From positions 1-12,386 of the forward strand of contig DXOJ01000380.1 of NCBI GenBank assembly GCA_019412865.1: 12,386 nt of DNA, in the 5' to 3' direction. The position numbers were made by a program, and so were the translations under genes. The stretch comes from Bacteroides sp. (GTDB lineage: Bacteria > Bacteroidota > Bacteroidia > Bacteroidales > Bacteroidaceae). Position 1 is the stretch's first letter, and every line of letters starts with the position of its first letter. Under the pieces are notes generated by a model. It did no database searches and had not been told where the DNA came from. It saw only the letters and a list, made by a program, of their open reading frames with translations. Positions 1-6,666 of the stretch are shown piece by piece.

Positions 1-1469
1 AAGAAGCAGTCTATGAAATTGGCTATCTCGCTGCTTTTTCCGGCAATCTGGCAGGAAAGAATCTGCATCCTTATTTTGTCCCTCCTGTCTACGACTTATT
101 GCAACCGGAAGGATTCTTCAAAATTGAAGAAGAACAAATATCTTCCATCAATATCCGTATTCGTGAATTAGAAAACAATCGTTCTTATCTCGATTTAAAA
201 GAAAAGTGGAAGACGGAAACAGAACAGGCTAAAGCTATTTTGAATCAGGCTAAAGCAGAACTCAAAGCAGCAAAGGAGGCGAGAGAGATTCGCCGCCAAT
301 CCCCCTCTACCCTTTCCGAAGAGGAACAAGCCTCCCTGATCCGGGAAAGCCAATACCAGAAAGCGGAATACAAACGACTGGAAAAAGAATGGAAGAAACG
401 ATTGGAAGAACTCGAAACGGAAACGAGACACTTCGAGACTGAAATAGAACAACTGAAAACCGAACGGAAAGAACGTTCGGCAGCCTTGCAAAGAAAGTTG
501 TTCGAGCAGTTCCGGATGCTGAATGCCAGAGGAGAAGTGAAAGACCTATACACAATCTTCGAGCAGACAGTTCAGAAAGTTCCTCCTGCCGGTGCGGGTG
601 AATGTGCTTTGCCTAAGTTGTTGCAATATGCATATCTTCATCAATTAAAGCCATTGGCTATGGCTGAATTCTGGTGGGGCGACTCTCCTAAAAACGAAAT
701 CCGGCATCATGGATATTATTATCCTTCCTGCAAGGGAAAATGTGAACCTATTTTGCATCACATGTTGCAAGGATTGGAAGTAGACGAGAATCCGTTGCTG
801 AACTCCATCCATGAGGATGAAGAACTGGAAATCGTATATGAAGATGAATGGTTAGTGGTAGTCAATAAGCCGGCAGGAATGTTGTCCGTTCCGGGAAAGG
901 AGGAGGACAGAGATTCAGTCTATCATCGCCTGAAAAAGAAGTATCCCGATGCTACCGGACCTATGATTGTACATCGCCTTGATATGGCGACTTCCGGATT
1001 ATTGCTCGTAGCTAAAACGAAAGAGGTACATCAACATTTGCAGGCACAATTTGCAAGCAGAAGTATCAAGAAACGCTATGTAGCCGTGTTGGATGGGGTA
1101 ACAGCAACAGTAGAGAAGACAGCACTGCCGCCCGGAAGAACAGGAAGAATCGAACTCCCTCTCTGTTTGAATCCCCTTGATCGTCCCCGGCAAATCGTCA
1201 GTAGAGAACACGGGAAAGAAGCGATTACAGAATACCGCATCATCAGTGAATCAGAAAAACAAATCCGTATTGCTTTCTATCCGTTGACCGGACGGACACA
1301 CCAATTACGGGTACACGCCGCCCATCCGGAGGGATTGGGTTGCCCCATTCTTGGGGATGAACTTTACGGAAAGAAAGCGGACAGACTATACCTCCACGCC
1401 GAATATATAGAGTTCCGTCATCCCATCAGCGGAAAGATTCTACGCATACAGAAAGAGGCCGACTTCTAA
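1..1469 (+). CDS. RluA-family pseudouridine synthase with coiled-coil N-region (5' partial)
   Basis: This enzyme family isomerises uridine to pseudouridine in rRNA or tRNA in the cytoplasm. The frame is open from base 3 with a convincing protein sequence (EIGYLAAFSGNLAGKN and onward), so the true start lies left of the window and the TTG at 99 is internal. A highly charged Lys/Glu segment (about nt 150-510) is predicted coiled coil and is typical of the long Bacteroidetes version of the family. The catalytic domain follows: VVVNKPAGMLSVPG (about nt 855-895), the signature HRLDMATSGLLL with the catalytic Asp codon at 981-983, and the C-terminal GRTHQLRVHAAHP plus GDELYG motifs. The stop is TAA at 1467-1469, overlapping the convergent MATE gene by 4 bases. 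The family is certain. The RNA target cannot be told from sequence, so no symbol is given. Confidence 0.93.
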   Translation, partial: EAVYEIGYLAAFSGNLAGKNLHPYFVPPVYDLLQPEGFFKIEEEQISSINIRIRELENNRSYLDLKEKWKTETEQAKAILNQAKAELKAAKEAREIRRQSPSTLSEEEQASLIRESQYQKAEYKRLEKEWKKRLEELETETRHFETEIEQLKTERKERSAALQRKLFEQFRMLNARGEVKDLYTIFEQTVQKVPPAGAGECALPKLLQYAYLHQLKPLAMAEFWWGDSPKNEIRHHGYYYPSCKGKCEPILHHMLQGLEVDENPLLNSIHEDEELEIVYEDEWLVVVNKPAGMLSVPGKEEDRDSVYHRLKKKYPDATGPMIVHRLDMATSGLLLVAKTKEVHQHLQAQFASRSIKKRYVAVLDGVTATVEKTALPPGRTGRIELPLCLNPLDRPRQIVSREHGKEAITEYRIISESEKQIRIAFYPLTGRTHQLRVHAAHPEGLGCPILGDELYGKKADRLYLHAEYIEFRHPISGKILRIQKEADF

Positions 1470-2827
1470 ACAGTAACCGTACTTGTGAAAACCTGCTTCT
1501 TCAACCTGCGATAAACGTAGATAAATGCCGGTACGAGGAACAAATCTGCCGCTATCCAAGCCATCGGATCACCGTAGCAGACAGCAATAAAACCGAATGC
1601 AGGCACAGCGTAAATGCTGACAAGGATACGCGCAATCATCTCCGCCACTCCCGAAAACATGGCTAGATTGGTATATCCCACTCCCTGAATCGTGTAGCGC
1701 AGGATACACAACAATCCAAGCATCGGGAAGAACATACAGGAGATATGCAGGAATAACTCGGTATCCAACAGTATTTCCGTTTCCGACGGATCTACAAAGA
1801 TCAATGCAAAATATTTGGCTCCCACCATCAGAAGAACGAATGTAAATGCCGCATAAACGATCATCATCAAAGCACTCGCCTTAATTCCCAACCAGACACG
1901 CTCCGGTTTTCCTGCCCCATAATTCTGTCCGCTATACGTAGCCATCGCAATTCCCAGACTCTCGAACGTGCAGATAAAGAACATCTTGATGCGCATAGCA
2001 GACGTAAAAGCTGCCACACACGCTGTTCCCAATGCATTATTCGCACTCTGAAGCATGATGCTGCCGATAGCCGTGATAGAAAACTGCAATCCCATAGGCA
2101 CACCAATGTAAAGCAGCGTCTTAGCCAGTTTCGACTGGAACCGGCGTTCTTTCGGAGTACCTTGCAATATTTCAAACTTCCGGTACATATAAATGTAGCA
2201 GAGAACAGCCGACAATCCTTGCGAAAAGACAGTAGCAATAGCAGCTCCCGCCACTCCCCAGCCAAGTACCAAAATACAGAACAAATCAAGAATGATATTC
2301 AGAACAGCCGCAAACAGCAGAAACCAAAAAGGCGTCTTACTGTCTCCCAACGCACGGATAATGCTCGAAAGAAGATTATAGAAGAAAGTACACGGCACAC
2401 CAATAAACGTGACAAGCAAATAAGCATACGCCCCTTCGAAAATATTCTCCGGCGTACGCATGATCCGAAGAATATCCTCACATAAAATACAGGTGAGAAG
2501 AGCAATCACCACAGACATTCCCGCAGCCAGTTTCAGACTGACGGCCACATAACTGCGCATCGTACTGTAATCCCGCGCCCCAAACTTCTGCGCAACGGGT
2601 ATTCCGAAACCTCCGCAACATCCATTGCAGAACCCGAGAATAAGAAACACCACCGATGTGCTGGCTCCAACAGAAGCTAACGCGTTAATTCCTAAAAACT
2701 TTCCTACAATTGCAGCATCAACAAGCGAATACGTTTGTTGCAACAGATTGCCGAGTAAAAGCGGCAGCGTAAACTTTAAAATGAGAGGTAATGCCGGCCC
2801 TGCCGTCATTTCTTTAGAAGTTGCCAT
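1466..2827 (-). CDS. MATE family efflux transporter
   Basis: This is an inner-membrane cation-coupled exporter of the NorM/DinF type, probably for drugs or metabolites; the substrate is not predictable. The protein is about 453 residues, the usual length for the family, with roughly 12 hydrophobic segments in two homologous halves. The opening of the first half (LPLLLGNLLQQTYSLVDAAI) and the signature RALGDSKTPFWFLL followed by NIILDLFCILVLGWGVAGAA are classical MATE features. I start it at the ATG at 2825-2827 (MATSKEMTAGPAL). A longer reading begins with TTG at 2854, but that codon lies inside a Bacteroides -7 box and is unlikely. The gene ends tail to tail with the pseudouridine synthase, the two stop codons interlocking. 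It is downstream of the small zinc-ribbon gene but has its own promoter box. Confidence 0.93.
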   Translation of the reverse strand: MATSKEMTAGPALPLILKFTLPLLLGNLLQQTYSLVDAAIVGKFLGINALASVGASTSVVFLILGFCNGCCGGFGIPVAQKFGARDYSTMRSYVAVSLKLAAGMSVVIALLTCILCEDILRIMRTPENIFEGAYAYLLVTFIGVPCTFFYNLLSSIIRALGDSKTPFWFLLFAAVLNIILDLFCILVLGWGVAGAAIATVFSQGLSAVLCYIYMYRKFEILQGTPKERRFQSKLAKTLLYIGVPMGLQFSITAIGSIMLQSANNALGTACVAAFTSAMRIKMFFICTFESLGIAMATYSGQNYGAGKPERVWLGIKASALMMIVYAAFTFVLLMVGAKYFALIFVDPSETEILLDTELFLHISCMFFPMLGLLCILRYTIQGVGYTNLAMFSGVAEMIARILVSIYAVPAFGFIAVCYGDPMAWIAADLFLVPAFIYVYRRLKKQVFTSTVTV

Positions 2828-2851
2828 ACGTCTATGTTCTAAAATCGGATG

Positions 2852-2859
2852 CAAAGATA
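2852..2859 (-). promoter_or_regulatory. Bacteroides -7 box for the MATE gene
   Basis: TATCTTTG on the minus strand matches the -7 consensus TAnnTTTG. It lies 24 bases upstream of the ATG at 2827, giving a leader of about 20 bases. No TTTG was found at the expected -33 spacing, so the promoter is weak or depends on an activator. Confidence 0.6.
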
Positions 2860-2950
2860 CGGAAAATTCAATGAATTAGTTCTTGATTTGCGTTCCTCTT
2901 TTAGTTGACATAAATCAAAAAAATCAGTATGAGAGCATGAGTCTCCCGGT

Positions 2951-3157
2951 CTATCGTTTCACCAACCGTTTAGGTGAACCATGCCACGAGCATCCCAGGC
3001 AGAAGACTTCTGTCAAATCGAACCCCTCCATCGAATCTTCCGGATATTTGGGAACAACTTCACCATCTTCGAGCACATAAACCAGCAGCCTGTCACCCTG
3101 TTCATTCTTCACATACATAGCTGCAATCTTGCATTGCGGACACAATAACTTTTTCAT
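2951..3157 (-). CDS. Small zinc-ribbon protein, function unknown
   Basis: This encodes a 68-residue soluble protein with two CxxC pairs, CPQC at residues 6-9 and CLGC at 53-56, which would bind one zinc ion as a ribbon. Between them is a beta-rich stretch with an acidic middle (VLEDGEVVPKYPEDSMEGFD). I do not recognise a named family and assign no role. The start is the ATG at 3155-3157 (MKKLLCPQC). An upstream TTG at 3202 is in frame, but the DNA between it and the ATG is the gene's promoter. The -7 box ends only four bases before the ATG, so the mRNA may have little or no leader. It lies between trkH and the MATE gene on the same strand; its own promoter argues against simple operon membership. 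A conserved host-specific small gene is likely. Confidence 0.75.
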   Translation of the reverse strand: MKKLLCPQCKIAAMYVKNEQGDRLLVYVLEDGEVVPKYPEDSMEGFDLTEVFCLGCSWHGSPKRLVKR

Positions 3158-3161
3158 GCTG

Positions 3162-3193
3162 CAAAGATACAGATTGTTTCCGTCAACCACAAA
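3162..3193 (-). promoter_or_regulatory. Bacteroides -33/-7 promoter of the small zinc-ribbon gene
   Basis: On the minus strand TTTG (3190-3193) is followed by a 20-base spacer and TATCTTTG (3162-3169). This is an exact match to TTTG-N19-21-TAnnTTTG. The start codon begins five bases after the -7 box. Confidence 0.75.
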
Positions 3194-3235
3194 CTCTTCC
3201 AACGATGTTTCAGAAGCCCGTTCATAATTTACAGT

Positions 3236-4741
3236 TTATCTATTCTTCCAGAATCCCGGATAAAACAACAGGAGTACACTAAACAATTCCAGACGTCCCA
3301 CCAGCATCAGAAAAGAAAGTATCCACTTTGCCAGATCAGGTAAAGAATTCCACGAATATGCAGGCCCGCAAGTTCCCAATCCCGGACCGACATTGCCTAT
3401 ACTCGAAATAACCGTACTGACGGACTCGGAAAAGCCAACTCCCAAAAACAAAAGAGCCGTCCACCCAATCAGGATCAGAACCAGATAAAAAGCAAAGAAA
3501 ATCAATACGGTAGTTACGATAGAAGAAGACACCGTCTGCTTATTGATACGTACGGGAAGCACGGCATTCGGGTGGAGCAGATGTTTGAACTCATTCCGGA
3601 TGGCACGCGCCACAATCAGCAACCGCATATTCTTGATACCTCCACTGGTAGAACCCGTACACCCTCCCGAAAGCATCGCAATAAACAACAGTAACCACGT
3701 GAAAGGAGGCCACATATTATAATCATCCGTAGCAAAACCGCAGGAAGTATGCACCGTAGACACCTGGAACAATGCTTTCCGGAAAGCCAGTTCCCAGTCA
3801 TAATGATTTTGAAAGACGAGCGCCAACGTGATAAGAAAAGTCAAGATACCCACTGACGCCAGAAACCAGTGTAACTCTTCATCTTTGAATAAACGACCGA
3901 CTTTTCCTCTCAAACACATCAGAAACAAAGAGAAGTTGATACTGGAAACAATCATAAAGATAGCCACCACATATTCTATATACGGAGAATTCCAGTAAGA
4001 TATACTGTTCTGCTTGGTAGAATATCCGCCCGTAGCAGTAGTGGCAAACGACTGGCAAATGGCATCAAACAAGCTCATGCCCCCAAACATCAATAAGACA
4101 GTTTCCGAAACTGTCAATACCAGATAAATTGTCCACAACCACTTGGCCATGACATTGATTTTCGGATGGGTACGGTCGTGCGTCACTCCCGTAGATTCAG
4201 CAGAGAAGAGTTGCACTCCTCCCGTGGTAAAGATAGGAAGAATGGCAATCGTGAAAAACACAATCCCCAAACCACCGATCCACTGCGTCAGGCTTCGCCA
4301 GAAAAGCATACCGTGGGAAAGGGATTCAATATCATCGAGAATAGTAGCTCCTGTAGTGGTAAACCCGGACATGGTTTCGAAAAAGGCATTGGTTATCGTA
4401 TCAATGCTTCCGCTAAAATAAAAAGGAAGCATGCCGAAAAAGGTAAAAAACACCCATGAAAGAGTGACCACACAATATCCGTCTCTCCGGCTCATCTTAT
4501 TCTCCGCTCCCCGTCCGTAGAGCAGTAACAATCCGCCTACCACAGCATTGATGATACAGGTGTAAAGAAAGTATTTATAATCACTTTCCCCGTAACCAGC
4601 CGACACTCCGGCACAAAGTAAGAACATCCCCAATTCGATGAATAGCAACATACCCAGCACACGCCCTATCATCTTCCGGTTGATCATGCTATTATTCTTA
4701 CTCCGAATATACAGACTGTTATCTGAAATGTACTCTTCCAT
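3236..4741 (-). CDS. trkH: TrkH family potassium uptake protein
   Basis: This is the inner-membrane, ion-conducting subunit of a Trk/Ktr-type potassium uptake system. The four pore-loop repeats are all visible: TTGAT (residues 129-133), ATGGY (236-240), SCGFAT (333-338) and GNVGPG (449-454), each preceded and followed by membrane helices. Further family marks are WRSLTQWIGGLGIVFF (148-163) and the SGGCTGSTSGGIKNMR segment (358-373). The longest ATG reading is 501 residues. An ATG at 4685-4687 (MINRKMIGRVLG) gives 483 residues, fits the usual TrkH N-terminus better and has a GGAG 13 bases upstream, so the extra 18 residues are doubtful. TrkH normally works with a cytoplasmic NAD-binding TrkA subunit, and none is encoded in the window. 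No clear TAnnTTTG box was found in the 170 bases upstream. Confidence 0.95.
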   Translation of the reverse strand: MEEYISDNSLYIRSKNNSMINRKMIGRVLGMLLFIELGMFLLCAGVSAGYGESDYKYFLYTCIINAVVGGLLLLYGRGAENKMSRRDGYCVVTLSWVFFTFFGMLPFYFSGSIDTITNAFFETMSGFTTTGATILDDIESLSHGMLFWRSLTQWIGGLGIVFFTIAILPIFTTGGVQLFSAESTGVTHDRTHPKINVMAKWLWTIYLVLTVSETVLLMFGGMSLFDAICQSFATTATGGYSTKQNSISYWNSPYIEYVVAIFMIVSSINFSLFLMCLRGKVGRLFKDEELHWFLASVGILTFLITLALVFQNHYDWELAFRKALFQVSTVHTSCGFATDDYNMWPPFTWLLLFIAMLSGGCTGSTSGGIKNMRLLIVARAIRNEFKHLLHPNAVLPVRINKQTVSSSIVTTVLIFFAFYLVLILIGWTALLFLGVGFSESVSTVISSIGNVGPGLGTCGPAYSWNSLPDLAKWILSFLMLVGRLELFSVLLLFYPGFWKNR

Positions 4742-4786
4742 AACTCATGAATTATCTTGTATGCTCCCCTCATAGCCAAGAGTATG

Positions 4787-4884
4787 CCAAAATGAAAAGG
4801 ATGCTGATAATTCACTTATAATCAATGCAATATTTTTTTCATTATGAAAAAGTAATCTCTAAATACCCTACCAAAATGAAAGGG
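4787..4884. repeat. 14-base direct repeat pair, 84-base period
   Basis: CCAAAATGAAAAGG at 4787-4800 and CCAAAATGAAAGGG at 4871-4884 differ at one position. They start exactly 84 bases apart, which is eight helical turns at 10.5 bases per turn. The second copy sits inside an ACCCT-N11-AGGGT inverted repeat. Binding sites for a looping regulator are one reading; chance in AT-rich DNA is possible. Confidence 0.45.
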
Positions 4885-4910
4885 TGATTTTCAAAATAGA
4901 AAAAAGTAGA

Positions 4911-4935
4911 AGGTGTATTTTAACAGAATACGCCT
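4911..4935. promoter_or_regulatory. Dyad upstream of the ygbA-like operon promoter
   Basis: AGGTGTATT (4911-4919) and AATACGCCT (4927-4935) are inverted repeats with one mismatch and a 7-base spacer. The centre (4923) is about 44 bases upstream of the start site expected from the -7 box at 4957-4964, close to where class II activators of the CRP/FNR type bind. The absence of a clear -33 element fits activator dependence. The regulator is not identified. Confidence 0.45.
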
Positions 4936-4956
4936 GTATTTCTGCATAATCTTCGC

Positions 4957-4964
4957 TATCTTTG
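4957..4964 (+). promoter_or_regulatory. Bacteroides -7 box for the ygbA-like operon
   Basis: TATCTTTG matches the TAnnTTTG consensus and lies 26 bases before the ATG at 4991. No TTTG stands at the usual -33 spacing. A CACTT-CA-AAGTG dyad (4966-4977) follows at once and would cover the transcription start. Confidence 0.65.
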
Positions 4965-4990
4965 TCACTTCAAAGTGTAAAAAGAAAGAG

Positions 4991-5290
4991 ATGACAGCAT
5001 CACACATTGAACGTGAAAAGAAAACAGTAGAATTGATGATCCGCCTCTATTGCCGGAAAAAAGAAAAAAATACAGTTCTTTGTGCCGACTGTGAAGAGTT
5101 GCTTCGCTATGCCCATGCCCGTCTCGACCATTGTCCGTTTGGAGAGAAAAAGGGTGCGTGCAAGGAATGCACCGTACATTGCTACAAGCCTGCCATGCGC
5201 GAACGAATGCGACAGGTGATGCGTTTCTCCGGACCGAGGATGTTGCTTTATGCACCCTGGCAGGCCATACGACATTTATTGAACCTATAA
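4991..5290 (+). CDS. YgbA_NO family (nitrous oxide-stimulated promoter) cysteine-rich protein
   Basis: This 99-residue cytoplasmic protein matches what I know of the YgbA_NO family. The pattern runs REKKTVELMIRLYC, LCADC (30-34), LLRYAHARLDHCPFG (37-51), CKEC (57-60), HCYKP (63-67), MRQVMRFSGPRMLLY (73-87). Seven cysteines (21, 31, 34, 48, 57, 60, 64) suggest a bound metal or iron-sulfur cluster. In E. coli, ygbA belongs to the NsrR nitric-oxide regulon; the biochemical role is poorly defined. I chose the ATG at 4991 because the -7 promoter box and a start-site dyad lie just upstream. An in-frame extension to 4913 would be translated from promoter DNA. The SDR gene follows after 19 bases, so they are probably co-transcribed. 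A role in nitrosative stress here is inferred from the family name and context only. Confidence 0.88.
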   Translation: MTASHIEREKKTVELMIRLYCRKKEKNTVLCADCEELLRYAHARLDHCPFGEKKGACKECTVHCYKPAMRERMRQVMRFSGPRMLLYAPWQAIRHLLNL

Positions 5291-5309
5291 CTTACTAAAA
5301 AAATCAGTA

Positions 5310-6035
5310 ATGAAAAAAGCCATTATCATTGGCGCTACCTCCGGCATCGGACAAGAAGTTGCAAAATGTCTGTTACTGGATGGATGGCAAATCGGAGTAG
5401 CCGGCAGACGGCAATCCGCTCTCGAAAACCTGCAACGGGCAGCACCGGATCAGATTCAGATTCAAGCGTTGGACGTAACACAGGAAGATGCAGGCGAGAA
5501 ATTGAATATGCTCATCGACAAGGTGGGCGGCATGGATTTGTTTCTTCTTAGTTCGGGCATCGGTTTCCAGAATACGGAGCTAAATATGGAGGTGGAACTG
5601 AACACGGCATACACCAATGTTGAGGGATTTATCCGCATGGTGGATACCGCTTTCATCTATTTCAGGAAAAACGGAGGCGGCCACCTGGCAGTCATCAGCT
5701 CCATCGCGGGAACGAAAGGGCTTGGGGTGGCTCCTGCCTACTCTGCCACCAAACGTTTCCAGAACACTTACATAGATGCTCTCGAACAACTTTCATATTT
5801 ACAAAAACTAAATATCCGTTTTACCGATATCCGTCCCGGATTTGTTGCCACCGATTTGCTGAATGACGGAAAACATTATCCGATGTTGATGGACGCAGCC
5901 AAAGTGGGACGCCACATTGCCTGGTCACTGGAGCGGAAACAACGGATAGTGGTGATCGACTGGCGCTACCGGATACTGGTCTTTTTCTGGAAAATGATTC
6001 CCCGCTGGATGTGGAAACGATTGCCTGTAACATAA
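5310..6035 (+). CDS. Short-chain dehydrogenase/reductase (SDR), substrate unknown
   Basis: This is an NAD(P)-dependent oxidoreductase of 241 residues with a classical SDR layout. It has a nucleotide-binding GATSGIG (8-14), Asp55 in the LDVT position after the third strand, SSGIG (81-85) in place of the usual NNAG, Ser131 in ISSIAG, and Tyr144 with Lys148 in the YSATK active site. PGFVATDL (about 175-182) follows. Arg33-Arg34 after the second strand favours NADP(H). The C-terminal 30 residues are rich in Trp, Phe, Arg and Lys and could lie on a membrane surface. It starts 19 bases after the YgbA_NO gene and 20 bases before the zinc-ribbon gene, so it is the middle gene of a three-gene operon. 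The substrate cannot be predicted. Confidence 0.92.
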   Translation: MKKAIIIGATSGIGQEVAKCLLLDGWQIGVAGRRQSALENLQRAAPDQIQIQALDVTQEDAGEKLNMLIDKVGGMDLFLLSSGIGFQNTELNMEVELNTAYTNVEGFIRMVDTAFIYFRKNGGGHLAVISSIAGTKGLGVAPAYSATKRFQNTYIDALEQLSYLQKLNIRFTDIRPGFVATDLLNDGKHYPMLMDAAKVGRHIAWSLERKQRIVVIDWRYRILVFFWKMIPRWMWKRLPVT

Positions 6036-6055
6036 ACTTATAATCTAACTGAAAA

Positions 6056-6325
6056 ATGGAACAAAAATTTTGTCAAAGTTGCGGTATGCCGATAGACGAC
6101 TCAACTTTTGGAAAAGAAACGGACGGTAGCAAGAACGAAGATTATTGCCACTATTGCTATGCGGACGGACATTTCACGAAAGAGTGTACCATGGACGAGA
6201 TGATCGAGCTTAATCTGAATTATCTGGATGAGTTCAATAAAGACTCGGAAGTGAAATACACAGTGGAGGAAGCACGGAAAACGATGAAGGAGTACTTTCC
6301 ACAGTTGAAGAGGTGGAAACAGTAA
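6056..6325 (+). CDS. Putative zinc ribbon domain protein (zf-ribbon_2 type)
   Basis: This is an 89-residue cytoplasmic protein. The N-terminal half is a zinc ribbon: CQSCGMP (residues 6-12), the DGSKNEDYC segment ending at Cys31, CHYC (31-34), then GHFTKECTMDEMIE (38-51) with Cys44. The order CxxC, DYCxYC, FTxxCTMDEMI is the hallmark of the widespread 'putative zinc ribbon' family, whose function is not established. The C-terminal half is a charged helical tail ending in LKRWKQ. It lies 20 bases behind the SDR gene and is followed by a strong hairpin, so it is the last gene of the operon. Confidence 0.88.
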   Translation: MEQKFCQSCGMPIDDSTFGKETDGSKNEDYCHYCYADGHFTKECTMDEMIELNLNYLDEFNKDSEVKYTVEEARKTMKEYFPQLKRWKQ

Positions 6326-6340
6326 TTGAGAAATAAAAGG

Positions 6341-6378
6341 AGCTTTCAGGCATGAATACATATTCAGACCTGAAAGCT
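6341..6378. terminator. Bidirectional intrinsic terminator
   Basis: AGCTTTCAGG (6341-6350) pairs perfectly with CCTGAAAGCT (6369-6378). Inside, TGAAT and ATTCA extend the stem past a two-base mismatch to a 4-base loop. On the plus strand it is followed by a T-rich run (6386-6397) and on the minus strand by CCTTTTATTTC. It lies between the convergent zinc-ribbon and vapD genes and probably ends both transcripts. Confidence 0.85.
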
Positions 6379-6381
6379 TAT

Positions 6382-6666
6382 CTACTTATTTTCTTTTATA
6401 AAATCCGTAAAGTTCGACCAGTCTTCTACACGAAACGCACGAAGATCACGAACTGACGCCTGAAACCAAGGAATACGTTTCAATGCGTCAATTGCACGAA
6501 AAAGATTTGCCATATCAGTTTTCTCTGTTAGATATACACTACCCTGCGTATTATAAAACTCATACTGACGCAACACTTTATTTATTTCAAAATAGGCATT
6601 GTTATAAGGCTCTCCATAATTGGCACGTAGGTCTGTAATGACCATATCAAAGGCTATTGCATACAT
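6382..6666 (-). CDS. vapD: VapD family endoribonuclease (probable toxin)
   Basis: This is a 94-residue protein of the VapD family, with a Cas2-like ferredoxin fold and, in the Helicobacter pylori member HP0315, reported endoribonuclease activity. The opening MYAIAFDMVITDLRANYGEP, the block QGSVYL (41-46) and WFQASVRDLRAFRVED (67-82) are characteristic. Asp7, Ser43 and Asp74 stand where acidic and polar active-site residues are proposed in the family. The start ATG (6664-6666) lies inside the 3' end of the upstream small gene (13-base overlap), so the two are translationally linked. The 3' end abuts a terminator. Local GC is low: 19 of 60 bases at 6541-6600 against 35 of 60 at 7501-7560, which suggests acquisition by transfer. 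Its mRNA target and toxicity are unknown. Confidence 0.88.
   Translation of the reverse strand: MYAIAFDMVITDLRANYGEPYNNAYFEINKVLRQYEFYNTQGSVYLTEKTDMANLFRAIDALKRIPWFQASVRDLRAFRVEDWSNFTDFIKENK

Larger units (their letters stand above)
4742..4990. other. Divergent intergenic region trkH / ygbA-like operon
   Basis: This is an AT-rich 249-base non-coding region between two divergently transcribed genes. It contains a 14-base direct repeat (4787-4800 and 4871-4884), an ACCCT/AGGGT inverted repeat around the second copy (4865-4885), a longer dyad (4911-4935), the rightward -7 box (4957-4964) and a short dyad just after it (4966-4977). No convincing leftward promoter for trkH was found; the best is TACTCTTG at 4777-4784, one mismatch from the -7 consensus. 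The density of symmetric elements suggests regulator binding, but which regulator is unknown. Confidence 0.55.

Noticed and set aside
1466..1469. Interlocked stop codons of the RluA and MATE genes
   Set aside because: A 4-base tail-to-tail overlap is common in compact bacterial genomes and carries no special signal.
1867..2289. 140-codon open frame on the minus strand
   Set aside because: It lies wholly inside the MATE gene on the same strand in another frame; the MATE reading has clear family motifs.
4913..4990. N-terminal extension of the YgbA_NO protein (hydrophobic first residues resembling a signal peptide)
   Set aside because: The stretch contains the -7 box and dyads, and the family begins at the later Met.
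6382..6666. Cas2-like protein hinting at a CRISPR locus
   Set aside because: VapD and Cas2 share a fold, but the motifs are those of VapD, and there is no cas1 gene or repeat array in the window.
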